Of a stretch of DNA of 15,048 nt, positions 1-8,747 are shown one piece after another. Every line of letters starts with the position of its first letter. Within the stretch, counting starts at the first letter, position 1. Source of the stretch: Pseudomonadota bacterium. Its GTDB lineage: Bacteria > Myxococcota_A > Polyangia > Polyangiales > Polyangiaceae. Under the pieces are notes generated by a model. It made no database searches. It worked only from the letters and a program-made list of their open reading frames with translations, and was not told the DNA's origin. Made by a program: the position numbers and the translations under genes. Location of the stretch: assembly GCA_023402175.1 (NCBI GenBank), contig JAEXCN010000286.1:1-15048 (forward strand), written 5' to 3'.

Positions 1-39
1 CTCCTCGCACGCGACGGCCGACGCTGGAGAAAGCCATGA
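1..39 (+). CDS. zwf: Glucose-6-phosphate dehydrogenase, C-terminal end only
   Basis: The first 13 codons of the window read LLARDGRRWRKP followed by TGA at 37-39. This resembles the usual tail of bacterial glucose-6-phosphate dehydrogenases, which end in an L(L/M)ARDGR.WR-type sequence. The stop codon overlaps the ATG of the next gene in an ATGA arrangement (36-39), so translation of the two genes is probably coupled. The identification rests on only 12 residues plus the following opcA and pgl genes, which commonly accompany zwf. The enzyme oxidises glucose 6-phosphate to 6-phosphogluconolactone and makes NADPH. The rest of the gene lies outside the window. Confidence 0.75.
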   Translation, partial: LLARDGRRWRKP

Positions 40-1199
40 GCGCGGCGGCGCCGGCGTCGACTCGAGGCAGCGCATCGCGCCTCATCGCGCGGCTCGAGCA
101 GGAGCTGCGCGACCTCTGGAAGCCGCCGGAGGATCCCGCGGCGCCGCCGCTCACCCGCGTGTGCACGATGAACCTCCAGGTCGTCGCGCCGATGAGCAAG
201 CTGCTCGACCGCTACACGCCCGTCGTCGACGAGGTCACCGCGAGCATTCCTGCGCGCGCGATCCTCGCGTCGATCGAGCCCGACGCGACGGTGGAAGAGA
301 TCACCGGGAACGCGACGGCCGTCTGCTCGCTCGAGGGCGGAAAGAAGATCTGCTCCGAGCGCATCATCCTCGCTTGCCGCGGTAACGCAGCGGCGCGTGC
401 GGCGAGCGCGATCGAGGCCTTCCTCGTCCCGGAGATCCCGACGGCGCTCGTCTGGCTCGGGCGCGTCCACACCGACGATCCGGTCTTCGAGGCCCTCGCG
501 AACGACGCCCAGCGCATCATCCTCGACAGCGAGTACACGTCGATCGCGAGCGTCATCCAGGTCGTCGCGTGGGCGCGGAACCAGCGCAATGCGCCCGAGG
601 TCGCGGACCTCGCCTGGACGCGCATCGCGGTCTGGCAGGAGATGCTCGCGAGGTTCTTCGACAACGTCGAGTCGCGTCCGCTAGCGTCGAAGGTGACGCG
701 GATCCGACTGACCCAGGCCGGCGAGCCCGGCGCGCGGATCGGCCCGGAGGCCGCGCTCATGCTGGGCTGGATCGGGACACGCCTCGGCTGGAAGACGTCG
801 CGGATCGCGCAAGCGCTCCGCTTCAAGCGCGCCGACGGCGCGAACATCACGATCGAGCTCACGTCCGTGCCGCGTCCGCCGGGCGTCGCGCCGCATACGC
901 TCGCGTCGCTGACGGTCGAGGCCGGAGACGAGCCGCAAGCGCCGGCGCTCCGGGGATCGATTCATCGCGAGCTCGCGAGCGGGCTCGGCGGTGAGGACAC
1001 GACGCCCGACGCCGACGTCATCGTCTGGCGGTGCGAAAAGAAGGACTTCGGTGAGATCGAGCAGCGCACGCGGCTCGGCCCGAACAAGGCGGCCAAATGG
1101 CTCGAGCGGACGCTGCACCGGCCGATGCGCGACGCCGCGTTCGGCGAGTCGGTTGCATTCGCGGAGCACATCGTCGAAGACGGCCTGACCGTCTCCTGA
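36..1199 (+). CDS. opcA: Glucose-6-phosphate dehydrogenase assembly protein OpcA
   Basis: A 387-residue protein of the OpcA family, which in cyanobacteria and actinobacteria promotes assembly and activity of Zwf. Family hallmarks are visible: an RVCTMNL block at about residues 41-47, KKICSERI at about 103-110, the FLVPEIPTALVWLGR segment at about 129-143, and RIILDSEY at about 160-167. An N-terminal low-complexity Ala/Ser stretch of about 15 residues precedes the domain. The ATG at 36 has a GGAGA at 26-30 with a 5-nt spacer and overlaps the zwf stop (ATGA). pgl follows 16 bp downstream on the same strand, so this is a zwf-opcA-pgl operon. There is no signal peptide, so it should act in the cytoplasm. 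Family assignment is firm; the function in this organism is inferred from cyanobacterial and actinobacterial work. Confidence 0.93.
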   Translation: MSAAAPASTRGSASRLIARLEQELRDLWKPPEDPAAPPLTRVCTMNLQVVAPMSKLLDRYTPVVDEVTASIPARAILASIEPDATVEEITGNATAVCSLEGGKKICSERIILACRGNAAARAASAIEAFLVPEIPTALVWLGRVHTDDPVFEALANDAQRIILDSEYTSIASVIQVVAWARNQRNAPEVADLAWTRIAVWQEMLARFFDNVESRPLASKVTRIRLTQAGEPGARIGPEAALMLGWIGTRLGWKTSRIAQALRFKRADGANITIELTSVPRPPGVAPHTLASLTVEAGDEPQAPALRGSIHRELASGLGGEDTTPDADVIVWRCEKKDFGEIEQRTRLGPNKAAKWLERTLHRPMRDAAFGESVAFAEHIVEDGLTVS

Positions 1200-1205
1200 C
1201 GCAAC

Positions 1206-1210
1206 GGAGG
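1206..1210 (+). promoter_or_regulatory. Ribosome binding site deciding the GTG start of pgl
   Basis: A perfect GGAGG lies 5 nt before the GTG at 1216. It supports that non-ATG start over later in-frame codons. Confidence 0.8.
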
Positions 1211-1215
1211 TCGAA

Positions 1216-1956
1216 GTGGTCACCAAGGTCGTACCCGGGCTGCTCATCGCCACGCCGGACGCCGCCCAAGCCGGACGCGAGGCGTGCGCGCGAATGACGC
1301 GCGCGATCCACGACGCGCTGAAGGAGCGCGGCACTGCGACGCTCGCGCTCTCCGGCGGCTCGTCCCCGCTCGATGCGTATCGCTGCCTCGCGGAGCAGCC
1401 GATCGACTGGAGCAAGGTCCACATCTACTGGGTCGACGAGCGTGCGGTCCCGCCCGATCACGAGCGGAGCAACTACGGGGCCGCGAAGAAGGCGCTCCTC
1501 GATGCGATCAGCATTCCGCCTGGGAACGTCCACCGCATGCGTGGAGAGGCCTCCGACCTCGCGAAGGCGGCCGCCGACTACGAGGACGAGCTCCGCGACA
1601 CGATCAAGGCGAAGGTCGCCGGGCTGCCCGCGCTCGACCTCGCCGTCCTCGGCATCGGCGACGACGGCCACACGGCATCGCTCTTCCCCGGCGAGGACAC
1701 GGTGAACGTCACCGATCGCCTCGTCGCGGCGGTGCCCGCGAGCGAGGGACGCGAGGCGCGGCTCACGCTCACCTCGCCCGTGCTCGAGAACGCGAAGGCG
1801 TCGGTCATCATCGTGCTCGGCAAGTCGAAGCACGAGCCGCTCGAGCGGATCTGGGCGACCAGCGGCGACACGAAGCAAACGCCCGGCCGCATCATCCGCG
1901 GCTTCCGCGGCGCGATCACATGGGTGATCGATCGCGCCGCGGGCGGGATGGGCTGA
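1216..1956 (+). CDS. pgl: 6-phosphogluconolactonase
   Basis: A 246-residue protein of the glucosamine-isomerase/6-phosphogluconolactonase superfamily, the normal length for DevB/Pgl. Motifs in order are the phosphate-binding LALSGGSSP at about residues 43-51, YWVDERAVPPDHERSNY at 71-87, and the signature LGIGDDGHTASLFPG at 145-159. It hydrolyses 6-phosphogluconolactone, the product of Zwf, to 6-phosphogluconate in the cytoplasm. The start is GTG at 1216, chosen because GGAGG at 1206-1210 lies 5 nt upstream and the first residues fit the family. It is the third gene of the zwf-opcA-pgl run. The protein ends Met-Gly-stop, and its last codons form one arm of a hairpin shared with the convergent tkt gene. 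Confidence 0.96.
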   Translation: MVTKVVPGLLIATPDAAQAGREACARMTRAIHDALKERGTATLALSGGSSPLDAYRCLAEQPIDWSKVHIYWVDERAVPPDHERSNYGAAKKALLDAISIPPGNVHRMRGEASDLAKAAADYEDELRDTIKAKVAGLPALDLAVLGIGDDGHTASLFPGEDTVNVTDRLVAAVPASEGREARLTLTSPVLENAKASVIIVLGKSKHEPLERIWATSGDTKQTPGRIIRGFRGAITWVIDRAAGGMG

Positions 1957-1970
1957 CGGTCAAGGACCGA

Positions 1971-1976
<6 letters not shown>
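1951..1976. terminator. Shared hairpin across the pgl and tkt stop codons
   Basis: GGCTGACGGT (1951-1960) pairs with ACCG-A-TCAGCC (1966-1976), leaving one bulged base and a 5-nt loop (CAAGG). The pgl TGA (1954-1956) and the complement of the tkt TGA (1971-1973) sit in opposite arms, because both genes end in GGC TGA. Its position between convergent genes fits a bidirectional terminator. No T-tract follows on either strand, so a canonical intrinsic terminator is not proven. Confidence 0.5.
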
Positions 1977-3968
<1,992 letters not shown>

Positions 3969-3976
3969 CTCGTCGT

Positions 3977-3983
3977 CTCCTCT
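3977..3983 (-). promoter_or_regulatory. Ribosome binding site deciding the tkt start
   Basis: The - strand reads AGAGGAG here, 8 nt upstream of ATG 3968. It argues against the longer in-frame reading that would begin at 4001. Confidence 0.75.
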
Positions 3984-4113
3984 TTCTCCGGGGCGGCGCA
4001 CGCTAGTCAGCGCGAAGGCAGACGTCTACTACCGCGGCGCGTTGCGGCACGCCGGTCGCGGCGCGACGCACGATCCTGGGCAACGCGATACGCGGCCCAA
4101 CATCGAAGAAGGC

Positions 4114-4803
4114 ATGATCGACGTCCACTTCTGGCCCACGCCCAACGGTTGGAAGGTGACCATCTTCCTCGAAGAGGCAGGCCTGCCGTACCGGATCGTT
4201 CCGGTGAACATCGGGCGCGGCGAGCAGTTCAAGCCGGAGTTCTTGCGGCTCAGCCCGAACAACCGGATGCCCGCGATCATCGATCACGCGCCCGCGGACG
4301 GCGGCGAGCCCATCGCCGTCTTCGAGTCGGCCGCCATTCTCCAGTACCTCGCCGAGAAGACCGGACGGTTCATGCCGACCGACGTCCGCGGGAAGAAGGC
4401 CGTGCTCGAGTGGCTCGCGTGGCAGGTCGCCAACGTAGGCCCCGCCTGCGGACAGCTCGGCCATTTCAAGACGTACGCGACCGAAAAGATCCCGTACGCG
4501 ATCGAGCGCTTCTCGAACGAGGTCCACCGCCTTTACGGCGTCCTCGATGGCCGGCTCGATGGCCGCGAATGGGTCGCCGGCGACTACTCGATCGCCGACA
4601 TGGCGATCTATCCCTGGTTCAAGAACCACGAACGCTTCGGGATCGATCTCGCCGAATTCGGCCGCGTGAAGGGCTGGCTCGAACGCATGGCGGCGCGCCC
4701 CGCCGTCGCCCGGGGCAGCGAGGTCGGCAAGGATCTGACGAAGGGCCCGACGGTCGACGACGAGTCGCGCAAGTTCCTCTTCGGCCAGCGCGCGCGCCGC
4801 TGA
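4114..4803 (+). CDS. yfcG: YfcG-type glutathione transferase / disulfide-bond oxidoreductase
   Basis: A 229-residue GST-fold protein with close resemblance to E. coli YfcG (a Nu-class GST, about 215 residues). The N-terminal thioredoxin-like domain has W/TPNG with Thr9 and Asn11, the SPNNRMPAI loop with the cis-Pro at about 53, and the glutathione-binding ES pair (Glu71-Ser72). The helical domain carries PYAIERF with Arg132, matching the YfcG active-site arginine, then YSIADMAIYPW at 158-168. YfcG relatives reduce disulfides with GSH and bind glutathione disulfide; classic GST transfer activity is weak. ATG 4114 is chosen because the family N-terminus begins exactly here; the frame continues open far upstream, overlapping tkt. 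The ribosome binding site is poor. It is divergent from tkt and convergent with glk. A role in the NADPH-supported thiol pool is my inference from its place among pentose-phosphate genes. Confidence 0.93.
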   Translation: MIDVHFWPTPNGWKVTIFLEEAGLPYRIVPVNIGRGEQFKPEFLRLSPNNRMPAIIDHAPADGGEPIAVFESAAILQYLAEKTGRFMPTDVRGKKAVLEWLAWQVANVGPACGQLGHFKTYATEKIPYAIERFSNEVHRLYGVLDGRLDGREWVAGDYSIADMAIYPWFKNHERFGIDLAEFGRVKGWLERMAARPAVARGSEVGKDLTKGPTVDDESRKFLFGQRARR

Positions 4804-4838
4804 CCCTCCGACGGACCGCGCCCTCGCGATCAGCGGCG
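4795..4838. terminator. Inverted repeat spanning the GST and glk stop codons
   Basis: CGCCGCTGA (4795-4803) and TCAGCGGCG (4830-4838) are perfect 9-bp arms separated by 26 bp. Each arm contains the stop codon of one of the two convergent genes, since both proteins end Arg-Arg-stop. It is a candidate bidirectional transcription stop, but the long loop and missing T-tract make this uncertain. Confidence 0.4.
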
Positions 4839-5915
4839 AGCGGCCGACTTCTTCTTCTTCGGAGCGGCGGCGAGCGCGGCGCTCGCGGCATGCGTCGCGG
4901 CGCCGAGGAGGCCGGCGCGTGGCTCGAGGCAGACCGCGACGGGCATCGCTTCGAGGAGCGGGCGCATGCGCCCCTTGTCGAGGAACGCGCTGACGAACGG
5001 GCTCACGCCCAGCTTGTTCCGGCTCGGAAGGCCGTTGGCGAGGATGGGCGCGAGCCGCGCCGAGACGCCGCCGCACACGAAGACGCCGGCGGTTGCGAGG
5101 CACTTGAGCGCGAGGTTGCCCGCCTCCGCTCCGTACACGCTGGACCACAGCTCGATCGCGCGCATCGCAGCCTCGCTTCGTCCGCTCTCTGCGAGCTCGA
5201 CGACGGCGACGTTCTTGTCCTCGGCGCGCGCGACGTAGGCGGCGACCTCTTTGCGTTCCTTCACCCGCTGCTCGTGGACGAAGAACTCGTAGATCTTGGA
5301 GATCGTCGAACCGGACGCGACGCGCTCGTAGCTCACGTGCCCGTATTCCGTCCGGAGCGACGCGAGCAGCTCGTCCTGGATCCCATCGCGAGGCGCGAAG
5401 TCCACGTGCGAGCCCTCGGTCGCGCAGGCGACGTGCTGTTCGCCGTCCCAGATGAACGACGCTTCGCCGAGCCCGGTCCCGGCCGCGATCACGGCGAGGT
5501 TGCCGCCCGTACCCTTCGGTCGTCCCTTGTAGACGACCGTGAGCTGGCTCGGCGGCGCCGCGATCGCGCCGAGGCCGAGGGCGACCAGATCGTTCAAGAG
5601 CGTCACCGTCGGGATCCCGAAGGTCCTCGACACGGTGCGTGCGTCGATGACCCACGGCAAGTTCGTGGTCTTCACGCGCTGATCGACGACGGGCCCCGCG
5701 ATACCGAACGTCGCCGCCGTGACGCGGACTTTGCCGCGGACCGCTCCAGGAACCGAGACGTTCAAGAATTCCTTGAGCGCGGCCTCGAACGACTTGAACG
5801 TGCGGCTCTCGTGGACGTCCTGATGGACGAACCGCGGACCGCGCGCCCCGATCTCGAAGAGCGCGAAGCGGGCGCGCGTCCCTCCGATGTCGCCTGCGAG
5901 CACGTGCACCGTCAT
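4830..5915 (-). CDS. glk: Glucokinase (proteobacterial Glk family)
   Basis: A 361-residue ATP-dependent glucokinase of the Glk (PF02685) type. It shows the phosphate-1 loop GDIGGTRARFAL at residues 8-19, FGIAGPV at 70-76, TNLPWVIDA at 84-92, LLNDLVALGLG at 106-116 with the probable catalytic Asp109, AAGTGLG at 144-150, and ATEGSHVDFAPRD at 165-177, where Glu167 should bind glucose. It phosphorylates glucose to glucose 6-phosphate, the substrate of Zwf encoded nearby. It is longer than E. coli Glk (321 aa), with extra sequence in the middle and an Ala-rich tail ending in a PKKKKSAARR cluster. ATG 5915 has GGAG 5 nt upstream and a good promoter before it. It converges on the GST gene. Confidence 0.95.
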   Translation of the reverse strand: MTVHVLAGDIGGTRARFALFEIGARGPRFVHQDVHESRTFKSFEAALKEFLNVSVPGAVRGKVRVTAATFGIAGPVVDQRVKTTNLPWVIDARTVSRTFGIPTVTLLNDLVALGLGAIAAPPSQLTVVYKGRPKGTGGNLAVIAAGTGLGEASFIWDGEQHVACATEGSHVDFAPRDGIQDELLASLRTEYGHVSYERVASGSTISKIYEFFVHEQRVKERKEVAAYVARAEDKNVAVVELAESGRSEAAMRAIELWSSVYGAEAGNLALKCLATAGVFVCGGVSARLAPILANGLPSRNKLGVSPFVSAFLDKGRMRPLLEAMPVAVCLEPRAGLLGAATHAASAALAAAPKKKKSAARR

Positions 5916-5943
5916 CGGCTCTCCATCCGTTGCATGGCGGAGT

Positions 5944-5973
5944 CTTATAGAGGAGTCGGCGACGCGGAGTCAC
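5944..5973 (-). promoter_or_regulatory. Candidate sigma-70 promoter of glk
   Basis: On the - strand, GTGACT (5973-5968, 4 of 6 to TTGACA) is followed by an 18-bp spacer and TATAAG (5949-5944, 5 of 6 to TATAAT). The predicted start near 5937 gives a leader of about 22 nt that contains the GGAG ribosome site of glk. It suggests glk is transcribed separately from the upstream gene. Confidence 0.5.
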
Positions 5974-6072
5974 GAAGCGCGATACGGAGCCAGAACGCGA
6001 AGCGGCGCTCACCCCTGCGGATCGGGCCCGCCCCTGGCAGGACGTCCTCTCGCAGTGGGAGCGCCGCTCGTG

Positions 6073-6090
6073 TCCTCGCGTCCGCGAGGA
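6073..6090 (-). terminator. Hairpin just downstream of the chalcone-isomerase-like gene
   Basis: TCCTCGCG and CGCGAGGA form 8-bp arms around a 2-nt centre, 8 bp beyond the stop codon at 6099-6101. Position fits transcription termination on the - strand. There is no U-tract after it. A second small palindrome (GAGCG-C-CGCTC, 6059-6069) follows. Confidence 0.4.
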
Positions 6091-6098
6091 GGTGCGGA

Positions 6099-6635
6099 TC
6101 AGAGCTTCGAGATCAGCTGATCGCCCATCGCGGGCTGATCGATCTTGCCGAACCAGATGCTCCAGACGGCCTTCATGAAGTCCTGACCGGCGATCGTCGC
6201 GCTGGCCCCGTTCTGTACCCAGATCGTCGTCGACTTCGCGGCCGCGTTGTAGCTGATGACGACCCCGGACTTCTCCTTCACTTCCTTGCCGCTGAACGCG
6301 CCGACGAACTGATTGATGCGGCCCTGATCGCCGAAGTTGTTCATCGTGAACGCCTCGCGGAGCGCCTTCTGGATCTTCTCGCTGTCGACGTCGCGGAGCA
6401 TCGTCCAGGTGAACTTCTTGTCGACCTCGGCGTCGATGACGGCCCTCTTCGACTTCTCCGCCGGCCGCTCCTTCATGTCGTGGCGGATCGCGTACACCTT
6501 CGCGGTGAACGGGCCGATCGACTTCACGCGAACGGAGTCGCCGGTGTGGATCATGCCGTCGGCGAACGCGCTCGTCGAAAGCACGGTGACGAACATTCCG
6601 AGGAGGATGGCAAAGAGGAGGCGGAAGCGTTTCAT
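6099..6635 (-). CDS. Secreted chalcone-isomerase-like protein
   Basis: A 178-residue protein with a clear Sec signal peptide: MKRFR, a hydrophobic core at about residues 6-22, and a likely cleavage after AFA at residue 25. The mature part resembles the chalcone isomerase-like domain (Chalcone_3 type) found in many bacterial exported proteins: DSVRVKSIGPFTAKVYAI at about 33-50, a central charged region, GVVISYN at 124-130, and a C-terminal AGQDFMKAVWSIWFG at 149-163 typical of the fold's last helix. Bacterial members are not known to act on flavonoids; a lipid-binding role has been proposed for the fold. ATG 6635 is chosen because it starts the signal peptide and has AAGGA about 9 nt upstream; the open frame continues 74 codons further without sense. 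The gene lies between mltG and glk, all on the - strand. Function in the cell is unknown. Confidence 0.8.
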   Translation of the reverse strand: MKRFRLLFAILLGMFVTVLSTSAFADGMIHTGDSVRVKSIGPFTAKVYAIRHDMKERPAEKSKRAVIDAEVDKKFTWTMLRDVDSEKIQKALREAFTMNNFGDQGRINQFVGAFSGKEVKEKSGVVISYNAAAKSTTIWVQNGASATIAGQDFMKAVWSIWFGKIDQPAMGDQLISKL

Positions 6636-6661
6636 GCGGGGGGTTCCTTCGTGGTCTCCGG

Positions 6662-6684
6662 CAGGACGCTCACGCCGCGTCCTG
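6662..6684 (-). other. Leader hairpin of the chalcone-isomerase-like gene
   Basis: CAGGACGC (6662-6669) and GCGTCCTG (6677-6684) are perfect 8-bp arms with a 7-nt loop, ending 26 nt before the ATG at 6635. It lies in the 231-bp spacer after mltG, so it could act as an mltG terminator, an operator, or an mRNA leader structure. I cannot tell which. Confidence 0.35.
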
Positions 6685-6866
6685 GCGCCACCAGTGATGC
6701 ATACATCGCACCACACCGGTGGATCGGGGTTGTTCGAGCTTATCTGCGGGGCAGCGATGAGGGTAGCGAGCGGTTGGACGACCGTCGCTGGATCTCGATG
6801 GAACCGCCCGCGCGGATCATCGCTACGGGTGCGGCACTCGCGCCCCAGGTAGAGCAACCCTCGAGC

Positions 6867-8102
6867 TCAGTGCTGCTCGCGCGCGGTCCGCTCCTTGAAG
6901 TCCTTCACCGCGGTGTTGTGCTCCTCCAGCGTCTCGCTGAAGGCATGCCGGCGATCCCCACGGACGACGAAGTAGAGGTACTTCGTGCTCGCGGGCGCGA
7001 GGACGCTCTGGAGCGACTTCATCCCGGGATTGCCGATGGGCCCCGGAGGGAGGCCCTCGTGTACGTAGGTCGAATACGTGTTGAGGGGATCGACGTTGAT
7101 CGCGTGCGTCGGCTTACCGGCGAAGCTCGCACATGCGGGGACCCGGTCACGGAGCACGAGACAGCCGTAGGCGGACGTCGGATCGCACTGCAGGACCTTC
7201 CGCTTGAACGCCGGATCGCGAAGGCGGTTCAAGAAGACGCTCGCGATGATCGGCCGCTCCTCGTCGACGGCGGCTTCCTTCTCGACCATCGACGCGAGGG
7301 TCACGATCTCGCGCCGGCCCCAGCCGAGCGTGCCCTCGAGCTGCGCGCGCCCGAGACGGTGGTTCTGCTCGAGCTGGATGAAGCGGCGATCGAACTCGGA
7401 GACGAGCCTGCGAACGACGTCCTTCGGATCGCTGTCGAGCGGCAGATCGTACGTCGCCGGGAAGAGGAAGCCCTCCGCGCTGTCGCCGTCGACCCCAATC
7501 TCGCGGAGGAGATCGGTGTTGGCGGTGGCGTCGAGGAAGGCTTGGCCCCACGTGACGTGCAGCGTCTGCAGGCGCTTCGCGATGTCGAAGCGGTTCCAGC
7601 CTTCGGGGATGGTCACCTTCGCGCGCGTCGCATTGCCCTCGCGCTCGAGCCGACGGACGAGCTCGTTCGGGCTCGCATCGTCGGTGAGGAGATGGATCCC
7701 CGGGCTCACTCGAAGGCTGGTGAGCCGCGCGTACAGCGCGAAGACCTTCGGCGACCTCACGAGGCTTGCGCGCTCGAGCTTCTCGATCACCGACGCGGTC
7801 GGCTCGTCGCGGTCGACGACGATCTCGACGTCCTTGCCTGAGCCAGGGCCCGCGCTCGACGGATAGATGACGAGCACGTACGTCGCGAACGCCGCGACAG
7901 CCGCTCCGAGCGCGAAGATCGCGATCCAGATCGCGCTGCCACCGCCCTTCCCTTCCGGGCTGCTGCTACGGCGAACGCGTCGGCGGCGGACGCGACGTTC
8001 GCCTTTGCTGCTCGACCCCGACGCGGGGGCGTCGTCGGCTGCACGCGCGCCGCGGGACGACGGCTTCCTCGGCGCGAGCTCCGAGCTCGAGCTGCGACTC
8101 AT
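6867..8102 (-). CDS. mltG: Endolytic murein transglycosylase MltG
   Basis: A 411-residue MltG (YceG-like) protein. Order: a 55-residue cytoplasmic tail rich in Ser and Arg, with an arginine cluster at about residues 36-45; one membrane helix at about 56-80; then the periplasmic LysM-like and catalytic parts. Signatures are TIPEGWN (164-170), EGFLFPATYDL (210-220), LASMVEKEA (269-277) with the likely catalytic Glu274, VFLNRL (289-294), and HEGLPPGPIGNPG (348-360). It cuts nascent peptidoglycan glycan strands at the inner membrane to set their length. The start ATG 8102 overlaps the ruvX stop as ATGA (8102-8099), implying coupled translation; an in-frame ATG at 8144 is possible but less likely. 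Two Cys pairs (306/314/324) in the catalytic region are visible. It is longer than E. coli MltG (340 aa), mainly because of the tail. Confidence 0.94.
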   Translation of the reverse strand: MSRSSSSELAPRKPSSRGARAADDAPASGSSSKGERRVRRRRVRRSSSPEGKGGGSAIWIAIFALGAAVAAFATYVLVIYPSSAGPGSGKDVEIVVDRDEPTASVIEKLERASLVRSPKVFALYARLTSLRVSPGIHLLTDDASPNELVRRLEREGNATRAKVTIPEGWNRFDIAKRLQTLHVTWGQAFLDATANTDLLREIGVDGDSAEGFLFPATYDLPLDSDPKDVVRRLVSEFDRRFIQLEQNHRLGRAQLEGTLGWGRREIVTLASMVEKEAAVDEERPIIASVFLNRLRDPAFKRKVLQCDPTSAYGCLVLRDRVPACASFAGKPTHAINVDPLNTYSTYVHEGLPPGPIGNPGMKSLQSVLAPASTKYLYFVVRGDRRHAFSETLEEHNTAVKDFKERTAREQH

Positions 8103-8578
8103 CGGGCGCGGCCTCGGCGGGTCATGCCTCCCGCATCGAGCCATGCTTGGAGGATCGCGACGGCCGCAGCCTCGTCGATTCGTGCCCTCGCCTTCTTTCC
8201 CTTGAGGCCGCTCGCCGTGAGCGCACGCTGCGCCTGGACCGTCGTGAGGCGCTCGTCGAAGAGCTCTACGTCGCAGCCGGTGGTGTCGGCGATCGCTTGA
8301 GCGAGCTCGCGCGCACGACGCGCGGCCTCGCCCTCGGTGCCGCGCATGTCGAGCGGGAAGCCGACGATGATGCGTCCGATCTGCTCTTCGTCCACGAGCT
8401 CCTTGAGTGCGGCGAGGAACGCGGGCCGCGGCTTCGCGGCGAGGACGCCACGCGGGTGCGCCATCATGCCGAGCTCGTCCGTCACAGCGACGCCGACGCG
8501 CGCTGCCCCGAGATCGAGCGCGCAGACGCCTTTCCGGGGCGGTCTCTTCTTGTCCGAGGACTCGTGCCCCGCAGTCAC
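8099..8578 (-). CDS. ruvX: Holliday junction resolvase-like protein RuvX (YqgF)
   Basis: A 159-residue YqgF/RuvX protein with an RNase H-like fold. Acidic active-site residues fall in ALDLGAARVGVAVTD (Asp22), VELFDERLTT (Asp109, Glu110) and RIDEAAAVAILQ (Asp135), and IVGFPLDMRG at 71-80 is the family strand. E. coli YqgF is essential and is linked to pre-16S rRNA 5'-end processing; a recombination role has also been proposed. The start is GTG 8578; the next codons up to the domain contain no other usable start. There is no Shine-Dalgarno, but a good promoter ends 9 nt upstream, so the transcript may be nearly leaderless. It overlaps mltG by 4 nt (ATGA), a pairing also seen in many other bacteria, and is divergent from hisS. 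Confidence 0.93.
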   Translation of the reverse strand: MTAGHESSDKKRPPRKGVCALDLGAARVGVAVTDELGMMAHPRGVLAAKPRPAFLAALKELVDEEQIGRIIVGFPLDMRGTEGEAARRARELAQAIADTTGCDVELFDERLTTVQAQRALTASGLKGKKARARIDEAAAVAILQAWLDAGGMTRRGRAR

Positions 8579-8587
8579 AGGCCGAGG

Positions 8588-8616
8588 TTTGTAGCGTTGC
8601 CGGACGCCGCTGCCAA
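8588..8616 (-). promoter_or_regulatory. Candidate promoter of ruvX-mltG
   Basis: On the - strand TTGGCA (8616-8611, 5 of 6) is followed by exactly 17 bp and TACAAA (8593-8588, 4 of 6). The predicted transcription start is about 3 nt before the ruvX GTG, which matches the lack of a ribosome binding site. Confidence 0.55.
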
Positions 8617-8708
8617 CGCCGACGAGCGCCGTGTCTCCACTCGGCCCGGAAGCGGCATCCGCGAACAGCCGTCGAATTCCGTCCTAGATCACGAAATTGA
8701 AGCAGTTC

Positions 8709-8737
8709 TTGACCGCTAGCACCGCAGCGGCGATAAG
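8709..8737 (+). promoter_or_regulatory. Candidate promoter of hisS
   Basis: TTGACC (8709-8714, 5 of 6) is followed by exactly 17 bp and GATAAG (8732-8737, 4 of 6). The predicted transcription start, near 8744, is about 4 nt before the GTG at 8748. If this promoter is real, the longer reading from TTG 8697 cannot be translated from it. Confidence 0.5.
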
Positions 8738-8747
8738 CGGACCCGCC

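Noticed and set aside
3969..4113. Promoters in the tkt/GST divergent spacer
   Set aside because: I found no -35/-10 pair good enough to report on either strand, although promoters must exist here or nearby.
4003..6012. A long - strand open frame across the GST and glk region
   Set aside because: It is out of frame with glk and antisense to the well-supported GST gene, with no domain.
5916..6098. Possible small gene between the chalcone-isomerase-like gene and glk
   Set aside because: No start with a ribosome site and no coding-like frame; the region is better explained by the hairpin at 6073-6090 and the glk promoter.
8697..8747. TTG start for hisS adding 17 residues
   Set aside because: A promoter-like TTGACC-17-GATAAG lies over these codons, there is no ribosome site, and the residues do not resemble the HisRS N-terminus. 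It remains possible, so it is noted in the hisS entry.
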